Below are positions 16,121 through 25,653 of a stretch of DNA of 44,242 bases, in pieces (within the stretch, counting starts at the first letter, position 1; each line of letters begins with the position of its first letter). The stretch covers positions 1-44,242 of the forward strand of contig JAIBCI010000116.1 of the NCBI GenBank assembly GCA_019694255.1, read 5' to 3'. The translations under genes and the position numbers were made by a program. The notes beneath the pieces were generated by a model that was not told the origin of the DNA, did no database searches, and worked only from the letters and a program-made list of their open reading frames with translations. The stretch is from Saprospiraceae bacterium. GTDB lineage: Bacteria > Bacteroidota > Bacteroidia > Chitinophagales > Saprospiraceae.

Positions 16121-19100
16121 TTATCGGTTGATCATCACCTTGACGACCTCATTGTAGTCTTCGTGATCGATTTTCAGGAAATAGGTTCCGGTAGCCAATC
16201 TTGATACATTCAGATTTTCTGCTCCGGTCTTCACCACGCCGCTGATCATGGGTTGTCCGGTTAGTGCCATGAGCTGATATTTCGTTCCGGCCTTGGCCTG
16301 AATAATCAGTTCGTCATTCGCAGGGTTAGGATAGATACTGACCTCGTATTCTGTGCGTGAGCGACTGAAGATCTGGTCCTCGACGCCGAATCCAGGATTG
16401 TTGGCTTCTGCACCGGTCTTTTTACCCGGTTTTTTGGGGCACTTGACCGGAGAGATGACTTCGACATACTTCAGCTTGGTAGCAGAGTTGGTGCCGTTAC
16501 CATTGCGAACGGTCAATTTGACGGTATACTTTCCGGCTTTCTCAAACGAAACCACCGGATTCTTCTGCATTGAGGTGACGGGAAGTCCGGATTCAAACTG
16601 CCAGTTCCACTCAACGACGTCCACAGAGGATTTGTCGCGAAACTGTACCTTGAATGGTGCGCAGCCCCGGATGGTGTCGGCGATAAAATTAACCTTCGGG
16701 ATGAGATACACGGCAATCAGCTTTTCAAGTGTGTCAATGCCGCATTCGTTTTCTGTAATGAGCCGCACGGTGAATTCACCTTCAACACCGTAATTGTGAT
16801 TGGGTGATTTTTCGGTGCTGGTTTTGCCATCGCCAAAATCCCAGTAATACGTATTCACATTCTTGCTGAGATCCGTGAAGTAAGAAACAAAACCAGTGAC
16901 ACTGTTCTGGAAATCACTGACAGGACCTTCCTGCACAGTAATAAATTGGGCCTGGGTAATAGAGTCTGATTCAGGTCCGCTACTGGCGACGAGCTTGACA
17001 TCGTATTTGCCAACGGCATTGTAGGTCACAATGGGTTCCTTATCTGTGCTGGATGACGGATTACCACCCGGGAAGGACCACTGGAAGAATTTGGCGGTCG
17101 AAGTCGAGGTGTTTTGGAATTGGACCGTGTACGGCACACAGCCTTTTTGGCTGGCTACAGAAAATCCCGCGATGGGCTTGGTACCAATGGTGATGGTCTT
17201 TTTGAGCGTTGATGATCCGCAGGCATTGGTTGCGACGTATTTTACTTCATAGCGGCCATCCTTGAAAATATGGGTTGGGGTAGAGTCCGTGCTGGTGCTG
17301 CCATCACCAAAATCCCAGTAGTGGGATTTTTCATAAAGCGACAGGTTGTCAAATGTGACGGAAGCCCCGTTGATGTTGGGTTCAAAAAGCGGCAACGGAA
17401 GGCTGTCAATCTTGATGTATTGCTCTTTGGTTATGGAAGTACTGTATTTGCTGCTGTTGACCGCGAGCTTCACTTTGTAAATTCCAGGTCTTGTGTATTT
17501 GACGACAGGATTCTTGGTCGCCGCTCCGGTCGGCGTACCTCCCGGAAAACTCCAGGTCCAGGCGATGACATTCGAGGAAGACTGATCAAAGAATTTGATG
17601 GTGGTGGGGGCACATCCGGCGGTTGTATCCGAAGTGAAGTCCGCCACAGGATAAACGTAGATTCCAACCTTGGTCTTGACACAGGTCTCGCCACATGCAT
17701 TTTTACAGCAATACTGAACATCGTAGATCCCTTCTTTTGCATAGGTCTTGGTCGCGTAGGATCCCTCTTCTGTCGTGCCGTCATGGAACTTCCAGATACT
17801 CTCTTCGCACCTTTCGCCAGAGCCAAAAAACTCCGCATCATAACCGTTGACATTGCCCCAGGCAATCTGCACATTGGAAGGTTTGTCGTTGGTCACGATG
17901 TAGTTGAGTTTTTCAACGGAAGTGGTGCATTTGGGATTGAGGACTTCGAGTTCAACATTGAATGCGCCCAGTGTATTGTAGGTGACTACGGGATTTTTTA
18001 AGGTTGATGTGGCCGGTGTGCCACCAGGGAATTTCCACTTATAGTTGGTCGCATTGACGGACATATTATTGAACTGCACAGTCAGCGGAATACAGCCATT
18101 GTCCGGATCGGCTTCAAATTCAGCCACGGGAATGTCTCCACCGCTGCAATCTCCAAGGCAGGCTTTGATTCTGAAGGTCCAGTCTGAAATGGCCCACTGC
18201 GAAGCTCCGGACCACTGGAAGGAACCATTGACAACCGGTGCCATGATGTAAGGTGAGCCTCCTGCATCATGCACACAGTTCCAGTTATGTCCCAATTCGT
18301 GCGATTGCAACTGTCTGCAGATGCCATTGTCCTGGGTAAACTCACTGCAGATGTTAAATGGAGTCAGAACGCAGGTACCCGGAAGGTATGCGACGCCCAC
18401 CGCACCGGATGTATACTTAACAGTCCAATTGGTTGCTACATCAAAAGAACCCTGGAAAATATTAAAGCCAACCTGACTGAATTTGGTCAACTGGTCGAAG
18501 ATATCGTTGATACCCAACCATGGATCTCTGGCGGAGTCTTCCGAGACAAAGACTGCGGAGATGCTGTAGATATAGTCAGCCAGAAGACGGCCACCATACC
18601 AGTCGGTTTGGACCAGATTCAATACCGTAGTCATGCGTGCTTCGGCAAGGGCAGGATCTCTACGGTAAAATTTATAATAAGTGAAATCACAGCACAAAGC
18701 GATATCGACTTCATAGCAAAAACGGTTTCGCTCCTTGTTGGCCTCGTGCGCCTGACTGTGGTCTGTCTTGAATTTGCTGACCTCATCGGCACCGCATACA
18801 ACGTTTTTATTGTATTTGACATCCTTGGCATTGTACAATATGAAATGATCAGGATTGTTGTCATTGTACTCCACGGGTATCTGTTCCAGATAATAGGTAT
18901 CATCACCTTCTCGGAACATCAGACTCATATAGTTTTTGGCAATGGTAATCGCGGCTTCCTGCCCACCGAAATTGGCATCATAGCCCCGGTAGGTTTCTAA
19001 TGTAGCGATGGGCGCCTTGTCCACCATTCCCTGGGCCGTTGAGTGGCGTACAACACAGCTTTTGGTGTAAATATTATACTTGTATAATTGGAGTCGGTGC

Positions 19101-19318
19101 ACTTTTCCGCTGAGGATCAGATCGACTTCTACCCCGGTCCGGGTGGCATTCAGAAACTTGGCGCGAGTCTCCTCGACGTCAATGTCATAGGTCTCAAAGG
19201 CCGTGAATTTGGAACTGTAGTTAGGATTTGCAGGCATTGCATTGCCCTGAATAATTATGTCCTGCGCTTGTAAACTTCCAAGAACAGTAAACATGAGGAG
19301 TGCGTAAATGATTTTCAT
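16121..19318 (-). CDS. Reprolysin-like metalloprotease with seven PKD-like repeats and T9SS tail (intact active site)
   Basis: This 1065-residue exported protein has a signal peptide (cut near LQAQ), a propeptide-like region, and a zinc metalloprotease domain (about residues 200-390). The metal motif is HELGHNWNCVHD: His340, catalytic Glu341, His344 and His350-Asp351, followed by a Met-turn-like YIMAP. This is the metzincin pattern of reprolysin-like families. Then come seven PKD-like domains (about 395-970; WDFGDG or FPGG motifs), some without the full WDFGDG. The end is a type A T9SS sorting domain (VSIYPNPANDELI, GTYFLKIDH, KVMINR). It is probably secreted to the surface or medium as a protease with adhesive repeats. 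The upstream paralogue at 19474 aligns along its whole length but lacks the catalytic glutamate. It has its own terminator. Confidence 0.9.
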   Translation of the reverse strand: MKIIYALLMFTVLGSLQAQDIIIQGNAMPANPNYSSKFTAFETYDIDVEETRAKFLNATRTGVEVDLILSGKVHRLQLYKYNIYTKSCVVRHSTAQGMVDKAPIATLETYRGYDANFGGQEAAITIAKNYMSLMFREGDDTYYLEQIPVEYNDNNPDHFILYNAKDVKYNKNVVCGADEVSKFKTDHSQAHEANKERNRFCYEVDIALCCDFTYYKFYRRDPALAEARMTTVLNLVQTDWYGGRLLADYIYSISAVFVSEDSARDPWLGINDIFDQLTKFSQVGFNIFQGSFDVATNWTVKYTSGAVGVAYLPGTCVLTPFNICSEFTQDNGICRQLQSHELGHNWNCVHDAGGSPYIMAPVVNGSFQWSGASQWAISDWTFRIKACLGDCSGGDIPVAEFEADPDNGCIPLTVQFNNMSVNATNYKWKFPGGTPATSTLKNPVVTYNTLGAFNVELEVLNPKCTTSVEKLNYIVTNDKPSNVQIAWGNVNGYDAEFFGSGERCEESIWKFHDGTTEEGSYATKTYAKEGIYDVQYCCKNACGETCVKTKVGIYVYPVADFTSDTTAGCAPTTIKFFDQSSSNVIAWTWSFPGGTPTGAATKNPVVKYTRPGIYKVKLAVNSSKYSTSITKEQYIKIDSLPLPLFEPNINGASVTFDNLSLYEKSHYWDFGDGSTSTDSTPTHIFKDGRYEVKYVATNACGSSTLKKTITIGTKPIAGFSVASQKGCVPYTVQFQNTSTSTAKFFQWSFPGGNPSSSTDKEPIVTYNAVGKYDVKLVASSGPESDSITQAQFITVQEGPVSDFQNSVTGFVSYFTDLSKNVNTYYWDFGDGKTSTEKSPNHNYGVEGEFTVRLITENECGIDTLEKLIAVYLIPKVNFIADTIRGCAPFKVQFRDKSSVDVVEWNWQFESGLPVTSMQKNPVVSFEKAGKYTVKLTVRNGNGTNSATKLKYVEVISPVKCPKKPGKKTGAEANNPGFGVEDQIFSRSRTEYEVSIYPNPANDELIIQAKAGTKYQLMALTGQPMISGVVKTGAENLNVSRLATGTYFLKIDHEDYNEVVKVMINR

Positions 19319-19390
19319 ATAATATAAAGTTGTAATATGTATTAGTATCTGAAGTGCTAATATACGCAGCTTTTTTCTCCCGGGTTAGCT

Positions 19391-19446
19391 GTTGTAGTAA
19401 CAACCTTTAAACACTACAACAAAAAAGCCACCCAGGGGTGGCTTTT
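19391..19446 (-). terminator. Terminator of the inactive paralogue, with adjacent inverted repeat
   Basis: On the minus strand AAAAGCCACC, a 4-nt loop and GGTGGCTTTTTT (19421-19446) form a strong rho-independent terminator 28 nt after the stop of the 19474-22668 gene. Next to it GTTGTAGT (19391-19398) and ACTACAAC (19413-19420) form a second 8-bp inverted repeat. The two paralogues therefore seem to be separate transcription units. Confidence 0.8.
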
Positions 19447-19473
19447 AAGACTAAAAAAAATTGAATTTCTTTC

Positions 19474-22400
19474 TTAACGAATCACGGAGACCCTGATGGT
19501 CTCGGAATAATCTCTATGATCAATTCTGAGCAGGTAACAACCAGGCTCAAGACCGCTGACTGGCAGTTTTTCTTTGTCCTGTTTGATGGAACGGCTCAGA
19601 AGCATCTTGCCGTGTAGGCTGAAGAGCTGGATCTTCGTTCCACCGGCACCTTCGATGAAGATTTCATCGGTGGCTGGGTTGGGGTAAATATCTACCTGAA
19701 CGGATTCAGAAATTCTGCTGCTGAGTCCACCGTTGAATTCATTATCACCCAGGCCACCTTCTGGCTTTTTGGGTGGTTTTCTTGGGCAGAGGATCGGGGA
19801 TTTAACTTCCACGTATTTAAGTTTCGTGGCGGAGTTTGTGCCGTTGCTGTTTCTGACCGTTAATTTGACGGTATACTTACCGGCTTTATCAAAAGACACT
19901 TCAGGATTCTTTAAGGTTGACACTGGCGGCGTTCCAGATTCAAATTGCCAGCTCCAATCCACAACGTCTATCGATGAAAGATCCTGGAATTTGACTTTAA
20001 GTGGCGCACAGCCTTTGATAACATCTGAAGTAAAATTGACTTTTGGGATCAGGTAGATGGCGATATCCTTTTCAGCAGTATCGACTCCGCACTCATTTTC
20101 CGTGATGAGGCGCACATGAAATTCACCTTCCACGCCGTAGTTGTGGTTGGGTGAAGCCTGAGTGCTCGATTTGCCGTCACCAAAATCCCAGTAATAATTG
20201 GTTGCCTTCTTACTTTGATCCGTAAAAAATGCGACAAATCCCGTTACACTGTGTTGGAATCCAGCCGTTGGCCCTTCGCCAACCGTGATAAACTTGGTCT
20301 GGGTGAGTGAATCTGATTCAGGTCCGCTTCGTGCAACCAGTTTGACATCAAATTGTCCGATAGTATTGTAGGTCACGGTAGGTTCCTTGTCTGTACTGGT
20401 TGAAGGAACGCCTCCCGGAAACGACCATTCGAAGGTCTGTGCGGAACTGGTTGAGGTGTTGATAAACTTGACCGTGTAAGGGACACAACCATTGGCATTC
20501 TGCACAGAAAAGCCTGCCGTCGGTTTGTTTCCGACCGTCACCGTACGTTTGGTCACGGTTGTACCACAATCATTCGTTGCAGTATAGGTTATGGTGTAGC
20601 GGCCATCGCGGAATACATGGACCGGACTGGAATCGCGGCTGATTGTGCCGTCACCAAAATCCCAAAAGTGATCTTTAGCATAGAGTGATGAATTGTTCAT
20701 GACCACCGCTGGTCCTGCGACTTGCGGATCAAACTGAGCCAATGGAAGACTGTCGACGATGATATAGGCATCTTTGACGATCTGTGCATTGTTCTTTTTG
20801 GAGTTGACGACCAATTTGACCTGGTAAGTACCAGGACGGGTATATTTAACCGTAGGATTTTTGATAAATGAACCGGTCGGATTGCCTCCCGGAAAACTCC
20901 ATGTCCATGCAATGACATTGGCGGTAGACTGATCAAAAAACTTGATCGTCACGGGTGCACATCCGCGTGTGGTGTCTGATGTAAAATCAGCCGTCGGGAT
21001 GTAATAGTTATCTATTTTTTGTTTTACACAGGTTTCGCCGCAATCATTGGAAGCGCAAAGTTCAACTTCAAAACTTCCTTCCTTTGGATAGGTATGAATC
21101 ACATAATCTCCTTCATCGGTAGTGCCATCGTGGAATTTCCATTTATAGAGATCCGCACGATCCGCGAAAGCAAATAATTCAACTTCGTTGGTGCCATTGG
21201 CTGCACCATAAATAAAGCGTACACCTCTCGGTTTGTCTTTAATAGTGATGTACGTCAGCTTTTCGACTTTGGTAGAACATTTGGCATTGATGGCCTGCAG
21301 TTCAACGCTGTAGGATCCTGGTGAATTATAGATTACAATCGGATCCTTCAATGTTGAAGAGGCAGGAGTTCCTCCCGGAAAAGACCATTTATAACTTGTT
21401 GCATTGCTGGACATATTCGTAAACTGAACCACCACCGGAATGCATCCTTCAACCGGGTCTCCGGAAAATTCAGCCACTGGAATATTGCCACCGCTGCAAT
21501 CGATCAGACAACCACGAATGTTGTAGGCCCTCTCGTAAATGGTGAACTGTGAAGGGTTGGACCACTGTGCATTACCGACGATCTCGGGTGCCATGATAAA
21601 GGGTGAACCGGCGCCATCGTGCGCAGCATTGAAGGCATGTCCCATGGCATGGGATTGCAGGCTTCTGACAATGGCATTGTCTTTGACGAATTCTGTACAG
21701 GCCGTATATGGATTCAGCGTGCAGGCGCCTGCCTGAGGTGCATTATACACGGGTGTCCTTGTGAATTTGTTGGTCCACACGGTCGATATATCAAATCCAC
21801 CGAAAAAAATGTTCGGTGCGTTAGCGGCCAGCAGACCTTGAAGCTGATCAATTGAATTCGCGCTGGCGAATGGATCTCTATTTGCTGCTTCCGGGACGAA
21901 AATGGTTGTAATGCCCCAGATATAATCGGCAATTTGTTTAGGATATACCCAGTCCGTCTGCATCAAATTGACAATTGCGGTCAATCTGGCTTCGGCATTG
22001 GCTTTTCCTCCATAACTATTGGCAAAAGCAAAGTCACAGGCCATAGCAATGTCTACCTCCCAACAACGCTGATTACGATAGGTGTTGGGATCGGGAACGG
22101 CTTCCTGCTTATCCTGGCCAAGGTCATGGGCCATTTCAGCATTGCAGCGAACTTTCCCATACGGTTTGTAACCATGACTTCCGTACAACACGCAGGTATT
22201 GGGTCCGAGTTGATTGAATTCATGCATGGCTTGTTCAAGGTAATAGGTCTCTTCACCTTCTTTGAACATCAGGCTGAGATAATTATATCCAAAGGTCAGG
22301 GCTACCTCGCCACCTCCAAAATTGGCATTGTATCCGCGATAAGTCTCGATTCTTGGATCAGGATCTTCATCCACATAGCCGTTCGCCGTGGCGACACGCA

Positions 22401-22668
22401 CCTTACAGCCCGGCTTGAGCACATTGTACTTATTAAGCTGAAGCTTATGGACTATTCCACCAAGTACAAGGTCTATCTCAACCGCAGACCTCGGGGCGCT
22501 GCGTACATCCAATCGCGCTTTTTCAACATCGATCTCGAAGAGCTCGTAGCGGTCAAATTTGGTTGACAGGATCGGATCAGGCGGAAGTGATTTTCCGGTA
22601 ATCGTCACGTCTTGCGTATACGCAAAACCGCAGGTTAATAAAAGAAGTGGGAGAAAAAATTTATTCAT
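19474..22668 (-). CDS. Paralogue of the PKD metalloprotease with missing catalytic glutamate
   Basis: This 1064-residue protein matches the 16121-19318 product over its full length: signal peptide, propeptide-like part, reprolysin-like domain, seven PKD-like domains (FPGG, WDFGDG) and a type A T9SS tail (VDIYPNPATDEIFIEG, GCYLLRIDH). The zinc motif reads HAMGHAFNAAHD: the three histidines (340, 344, 350) and the Met-turn-like FIMAP stay, but Glu341 is Ala (codon GCC at 21646-21648). Two cysteines of the other copy (334 and 348) are Val and Ala here, so a probable disulfide was lost as a pair. In metzincins this glutamate activates water, so the protein is predicted not to cleave peptides while it may still bind zinc. 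The frame is intact and the rest is well kept, so it is not a pseudogene; a binding or decoy role is inferred. Confidence 0.88.
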   Translation of the reverse strand: MNKFFLPLLLLTCGFAYTQDVTITGKSLPPDPILSTKFDRYELFEIDVEKARLDVRSAPRSAVEIDLVLGGIVHKLQLNKYNVLKPGCKVRVATANGYVDEDPDPRIETYRGYNANFGGGEVALTFGYNYLSLMFKEGEETYYLEQAMHEFNQLGPNTCVLYGSHGYKPYGKVRCNAEMAHDLGQDKQEAVPDPNTYRNQRCWEVDIAMACDFAFANSYGGKANAEARLTAIVNLMQTDWVYPKQIADYIWGITTIFVPEAANRDPFASANSIDQLQGLLAANAPNIFFGGFDISTVWTNKFTRTPVYNAPQAGACTLNPYTACTEFVKDNAIVRSLQSHAMGHAFNAAHDGAGSPFIMAPEIVGNAQWSNPSQFTIYERAYNIRGCLIDCSGGNIPVAEFSGDPVEGCIPVVVQFTNMSSNATSYKWSFPGGTPASSTLKDPIVIYNSPGSYSVELQAINAKCSTKVEKLTYITIKDKPRGVRFIYGAANGTNEVELFAFADRADLYKWKFHDGTTDEGDYVIHTYPKEGSFEVELCASNDCGETCVKQKIDNYYIPTADFTSDTTRGCAPVTIKFFDQSTANVIAWTWSFPGGNPTGSFIKNPTVKYTRPGTYQVKLVVNSKKNNAQIVKDAYIIVDSLPLAQFDPQVAGPAVVMNNSSLYAKDHFWDFGDGTISRDSSPVHVFRDGRYTITYTATNDCGTTVTKRTVTVGNKPTAGFSVQNANGCVPYTVKFINTSTSSAQTFEWSFPGGVPSTSTDKEPTVTYNTIGQFDVKLVARSGPESDSLTQTKFITVGEGPTAGFQHSVTGFVAFFTDQSKKATNYYWDFGDGKSSTQASPNHNYGVEGEFHVRLITENECGVDTAEKDIAIYLIPKVNFTSDVIKGCAPLKVKFQDLSSIDVVDWSWQFESGTPPVSTLKNPEVSFDKAGKYTVKLTVRNSNGTNSATKLKYVEVKSPILCPRKPPKKPEGGLGDNEFNGGLSSRISESVQVDIYPNPATDEIFIEGAGGTKIQLFSLHGKMLLSRSIKQDKEKLPVSGLEPGCYLLRIDHRDYSETIRVSVIR

Positions 22669-22820
22669 ATGGCAGTATTTTTTACAAATGAAGGCTACAA
22701 GTTAGCCATTTTTTATAAAATGGGGTTTTCAGAGTTAACGATCCGGCGAATTTTGGAAGAGGCCATTTGAAAGAGAAAAGCAATGCGATAGGGTGGCATT
22801 TCCTGTCATTGATAATTCTG

Positions 22821-23492
22821 TTAGTTCCTATCCAAAAAGTTGATAATAAATTCGTTAAGATTGCGAATTGCCAGTGGAATATTCCATTTTGTCTTATCCC
22901 TGATCGCCACCAGATTTGAGATGGCTCTTACTGAAATCAGCGGAATATCCCACATCGCCGCAGCATAAAAAACTGCCGCCCCTTCCATCGATTCGACCGC
23001 AATGCCGCGGTGTCGATGGACTCTCCGGATCGTCTCAGAAGTACCACTGGCCATATTGACCGTCTGCCCGGAGACTTGCACTAGCCCTGTCTTTAGACTG
23101 CTTTTCTTGTTAACCAATACACCACTCTTGTATGGCTTTTGGGATGGGTCTGCTAGTCCAAGTTCAAACAAGTCAATCAGACTGCCGTCGGCATTTTCGG
23201 CGCCCAAATCCGCCCATCGTTCTTCAGTAACCTCAACGACGCTTCCCAATGCGATCTGCGGGGTATAGCTTCCACTGATTCCAACATGAAGAATGAGGTC
23301 GTCCAAACCAAAATTTCTGAAACGTCCCATTGCAAATGCAGTAGCCGGGCTGCCCACGCCGGTGACAAATGGAATGATGCAGTGCTGCCGGTATTCATAT
23401 TCGGACAAGCTGATTGTCCGGGCATATTGATCCAGGTGCGTCAGGACAGGCTGAATCTCCCCGACAGTAGCGCTGACAAGTACGATTTTCAT
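22821..23492 (-). CDS. mqnB: Futalosine hydrolase
   Basis: A 223-residue nucleosidase of the MTA/SAH nucleosidase fold that removes hypoxanthine from futalosine to give dehypoxanthine futalosine in menaquinone synthesis. Support: VSATVGEI at the N-terminus, VGISGSY (about 71-77), TEERWADLGAENADG, which is characteristic of MqnB, the substrate-binding AVESMEGAAVFYAA segment, and VRAISN near the C-terminus with catalytic Asp replaced by Asn in this motif, as is common in MqnB-like proteins. The ATG is directly next to the TAG of the deoxynucleoside kinase gene, so the two are co-transcribed. The amidohydrolase at 36812 could produce its substrate. Confidence 0.88.
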   Translation of the reverse strand: MKIVLVSATVGEIQPVLTHLDQYARTISLSEYEYRQHCIIPFVTGVGSPATAFAMGRFRNFGLDDLILHVGISGSYTPQIALGSVVEVTEERWADLGAENADGSLIDLFELGLADPSQKPYKSGVLVNKKSSLKTGLVQVSGQTVNMASGTSETIRRVHRHRGIAVESMEGAAVFYAAAMWDIPLISVRAISNLVAIRDKTKWNIPLAIRNLNEFIINFLDRN

Positions 23493-24173
23493 CTAGGGTC
23501 TTGAAGCAAATAAACCACCCAGGTGTCCGTCCACCATTTCAATAATGCGGCCAAGGTCCTCCGGCTTATTGATAAAATCCAGTTCATCAGCATTGACGAT
23601 GAGGATAGGGCTGTACTGATAGGATTCGATCCACTGATCGTAACGCTGATTCAGCTTTTTGAGATAATCAAGACTCATGTTGCCTTCATAATCCCGGCCA
23701 CGCGTCTGAATATGAGACACGAGGGTGGGGATGGAAGCTTTGAGATAAATCAGCAAATCCGGTTGGCGGATCGTGCTCATCATAATTTCAAAAAGTGTGA
23801 AGTAGTTTTGAAAATCACGGGTGGACATCAGCCCCATTTCGTGAAGATTCGGTGCGAATATATTGGCATCTTCATAAATAGTCCGGTCCTGTATCGTTGG
23901 ACGGTCACCGGATTGAATTTTGACGATCTGTTGAAACCGGGAATTCAAAAAGTATACCTGCAGGTTGAAGGACCAACGCTGCATGTCAAAATAAAAATCG
24001 TTGAGATAAGGATTGGTCGAAGTGTCTTCATAATGAATATCCCAGCCATAATGTCTGCCCAGTGCGCCGGTCAGGCTTGTCTTGCCAGAGCCGATATTTC
24101 CAGCAATACCGATATGCCTGAGTGGGTAAGTGCCTGATTTGTCTGACTGTTGCGTCAAGGGTTGGTTGTTCAA
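23493..24173 (-). CDS. Deoxynucleoside kinase
   Basis: A 226-residue kinase that phosphorylates deoxynucleosides for salvage. It has the P-loop GNIGSGKTS (residues 24-32), the substrate-side motif DRTIYEDANIF (about 97-107) with the DR-x(3)-ED pattern of this family, and a LID-like RGRDYEG (about 159-165). Substrate preference (dA/dG or dC) cannot be decided. The first 20 residues precede the conserved start of homology, so the true start may be a little downstream. The stop abuts mqnB with no spacer. It is divergent from the ABC ATPase, with 68 nt between the start codons. Confidence 0.9.
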   Translation of the reverse strand: MNNQPLTQQSDKSGTYPLRHIGIAGNIGSGKTSLTGALGRHYGWDIHYEDTSTNPYLNDFYFDMQRWSFNLQVYFLNSRFQQIVKIQSGDRPTIQDRTIYEDANIFAPNLHEMGLMSTRDFQNYFTLFEIMMSTIRQPDLLIYLKASIPTLVSHIQTRGRDYEGNMSLDYLKKLNQRYDQWIESYQYSPILIVNADELDFINKPEDLGRIIEMVDGHLGGLFASRP

Positions 24174-24241
24174 TGGGTCAAATATCGAAATATTCAGTAT
24201 AGCGCACTAAATTTAGTTTCTTTGCACTGATTTATTGTTGG

Positions 24242-24952
24242 ATGGAAAACATCATCAAACTGGAAAAGATCTCCCGTAAATACCTCATGGGTGATGAAAT
24301 CATTCAGGCACTCAAGGAGATCACACTGGATGTACGTAAAAATGAATATGTCGCCCTCATGGGACCATCCGGCAGCGGTAAGTCCACACTGATGAATATC
24401 ATTGGTTGTCTGGATACCCCAAGTGCCGGCCAATACTGGCTCAACGGACAGGAGGTGAGCGAGCTCCATGATTCAGAGCTTGCCGAAGTCCGAAACCGGG
24501 ATATTGGTTTTGTCTTTCAGACGTTTAATCTTTTGCCCCGGTTGAGTACGCTGGAGAATGTCGCTCTTCCACTGGTTTATGCCGGACTTGGTAAAGACGA
24601 AAGATTGAAAAGGGCAGAGGAGGTGCTCGTCAGCGTGGGTTTGCAGGACCGTATGGCGCACAAGCCAAATGAACTTTCCGGAGGGCAGCGACAACGTGTA
24701 GCAATCGCCAGGGCGCTGGTCAATAAACCGGCTCTCATCCTTGCGGATGAACCTACCGGTAATCTCGATACCAAGACCTCCGTCGAGATCATGAATATCC
24801 TGAATATGATACATTCGGAAGGAAACACCATTATGTTGGTTACCCATGAACCGGATATCGCCAGATTTGCCAGCCGTATCGTCCGGCTCCGTGATGGCCT
24901 GATTGAGTCAGATGAAATGAATCCGGATATTCAATCTACCGATCTGAAATAA
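24242..24952 (+). CDS. ABC transporter ATP-binding protein (LolD/MacB type)
   Basis: A 236-residue ATPase with Walker [10 protein letters not shown] (residues 41-49), Q-loop [12 protein letters not shown], signature [15 protein letters not shown], Walker [13 protein letters not shown] and the H-loop VTHEPDIA. The set is typical of the MacB/LolD/FtsE branch, which works with FtsX-like permeases. No permease gene is adjacent, so its partner is encoded elsewhere and the transported molecule is unknown. It stands as a single gene, divergent from the deoxynucleoside kinase. An inverted repeat (TTGACC, N10, GGTCAA) lies just downstream. Confidence 0.92.
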   Translation: MENIIKLEKISRKYLMGDEIIQALKEITLDVRKNEYVALMGPSGSGKSTLMNIIGCLDTPSAGQYWLNGQEVSELHDSELAEVRNRDIGFVFQTFNLLPRLSTLENVALPLVYAGLGKDERLKRAEEVLVSVGLQDRMAHKPNELSGGQRQRVAIARALVNKPALILADEPTGNLDTKTSVEIMNILNMIHSEGNTIMLVTHEPDIARFASRIVRLRDGLIESDEMNPDIQSTDLK

Positions 24953-24960
24953 GAACTGCT

Positions 24961-24982
24961 TTGACCAGGTCTATTGGGTCAA
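24961..24982. repeat. Inverted repeat TTGACC-N10-GGTCAA
   Basis: A perfect 6-bp inverted repeat starts 8 nt after the ABC gene and 52 nt before the adenosyltransferase start. No T run follows, so it is more likely an operator or mRNA fold than a terminator. Whether it controls the B12 gene is unknown. Confidence 0.35.
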
Positions 24983-25034
24983 TCAAATATTATTTCTCAA
25001 GCATAGTACTGAATTATAACTTCAATTGAAAATA

Positions 25035-25595
25035 ATGAAAATTTATACGAAAACCGGGGATCTGGGACAAACTTCATTGTTTGGCGGAAGGAGAGTGTCC
25101 AAAGATGACCTGCGCGTAGAGGCATATGGTACAGTTGATGAACTCAACGCTGCGATCGGGCTGCTTCGCTGTACCGTGACTGATCAGAAAGTTCTTGCAG
25201 ATCTACTGAGGATACAGGCGGAGTTGTTTGTGATGGGTTCCCATTTGGCTGCGGATCCCGGCAAACCTTTATTAAAAATGCCATTGCTTACAGAAGCAAT
25301 GATCACATCACTCGAAAATCACATCGATGCCATGGAGGAAGAGCTTCAGCCATTGCGCCACTTTTTGCTTCCGGGAGGATCAGAGGCTATCGCAAGAACG
25401 CACCTCTGCAGGACCATCAGCCGGCGAAGTGAAAGAAAAGTAGTCAGTCTTTCTCACCATAATCAGGTAAATCCCTTAATGATTCAATATTTAAACAGGT
25501 TATCTGACTATTTTTTTGTCTTGAGTCGATATATCGCTCAATCTGAAGGGGTCGAAGATATTCCTTGGATCCCGGATAATGATTCAGCGCGGTAG
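25035..25595 (+). CDS. Cob(I)alamin adenosyltransferase, PduO type
   Basis: A 186-residue enzyme that transfers adenosyl from ATP to cob(I)alamin to make coenzyme B12. The PduO/MMAB signatures are YTKTGDLGQTSLFGGRR (residues 3-19, ATP binding), EAYGTVDELNAAIGL (about 28-42) and RTHLCRTISRRSER (about 121-134). I chose ATG 25035, because it places the conserved TKTGD motif at the usual spot; the frame is open to TTG 25026. In this window the evident consumer of coenzyme B12 is methylmalonyl-CoA mutase (31774-33843), so a supporting role for that enzyme is likely. No cobalamin riboswitch is seen upstream. Confidence 0.93.
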   Translation: MKIYTKTGDLGQTSLFGGRRVSKDDLRVEAYGTVDELNAAIGLLRCTVTDQKVLADLLRIQAELFVMGSHLAADPGKPLLKMPLLTEAMITSLENHIDAMEEELQPLRHFLLPGGSEAIARTHLCRTISRRSERKVVSLSHHNQVNPLMIQYLNRLSDYFFVLSRYIAQSEGVEDIPWIPDNDSAR

Positions 25596-25653
25596 AATAA
25601 TGTCAAAAATTAAATACATGACAAAGGTTTGTGTCAGGATGTGTTCCGGTCAA

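Noticed and set aside
17270-19000. Two long plus-strand frames (17270-18001 and 18269-19000) opposite the PKD metalloprotease
   Set aside because: They lie wholly inside a well-supported minus-strand gene, have no family likeness and arise from its codon bias.
21934-22566. A 210-codon plus-strand frame opposite the inactive paralogue
   Set aside because: Antisense shadow of a conserved coding region; no start signal or domain.
19474-22668. The HAMGH paralogue as a pseudogene
   Set aside because: The frame is intact over 1064 codons with signal peptide, repeats and sorting domain conserved; loss is limited to catalytic residues.
16121-22668. PKD repeats as a surface-layer phage receptor or toxin system
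   Set aside because: Nothing in the neighbourhood (no immunity gene, toxin domain or phage gene) supports it.
24953-25034. Cobalamin riboswitch before the adenosyltransferase
   Set aside because: The spacer is only 82 nt and lacks the B12-box; only an inverted repeat is seen.
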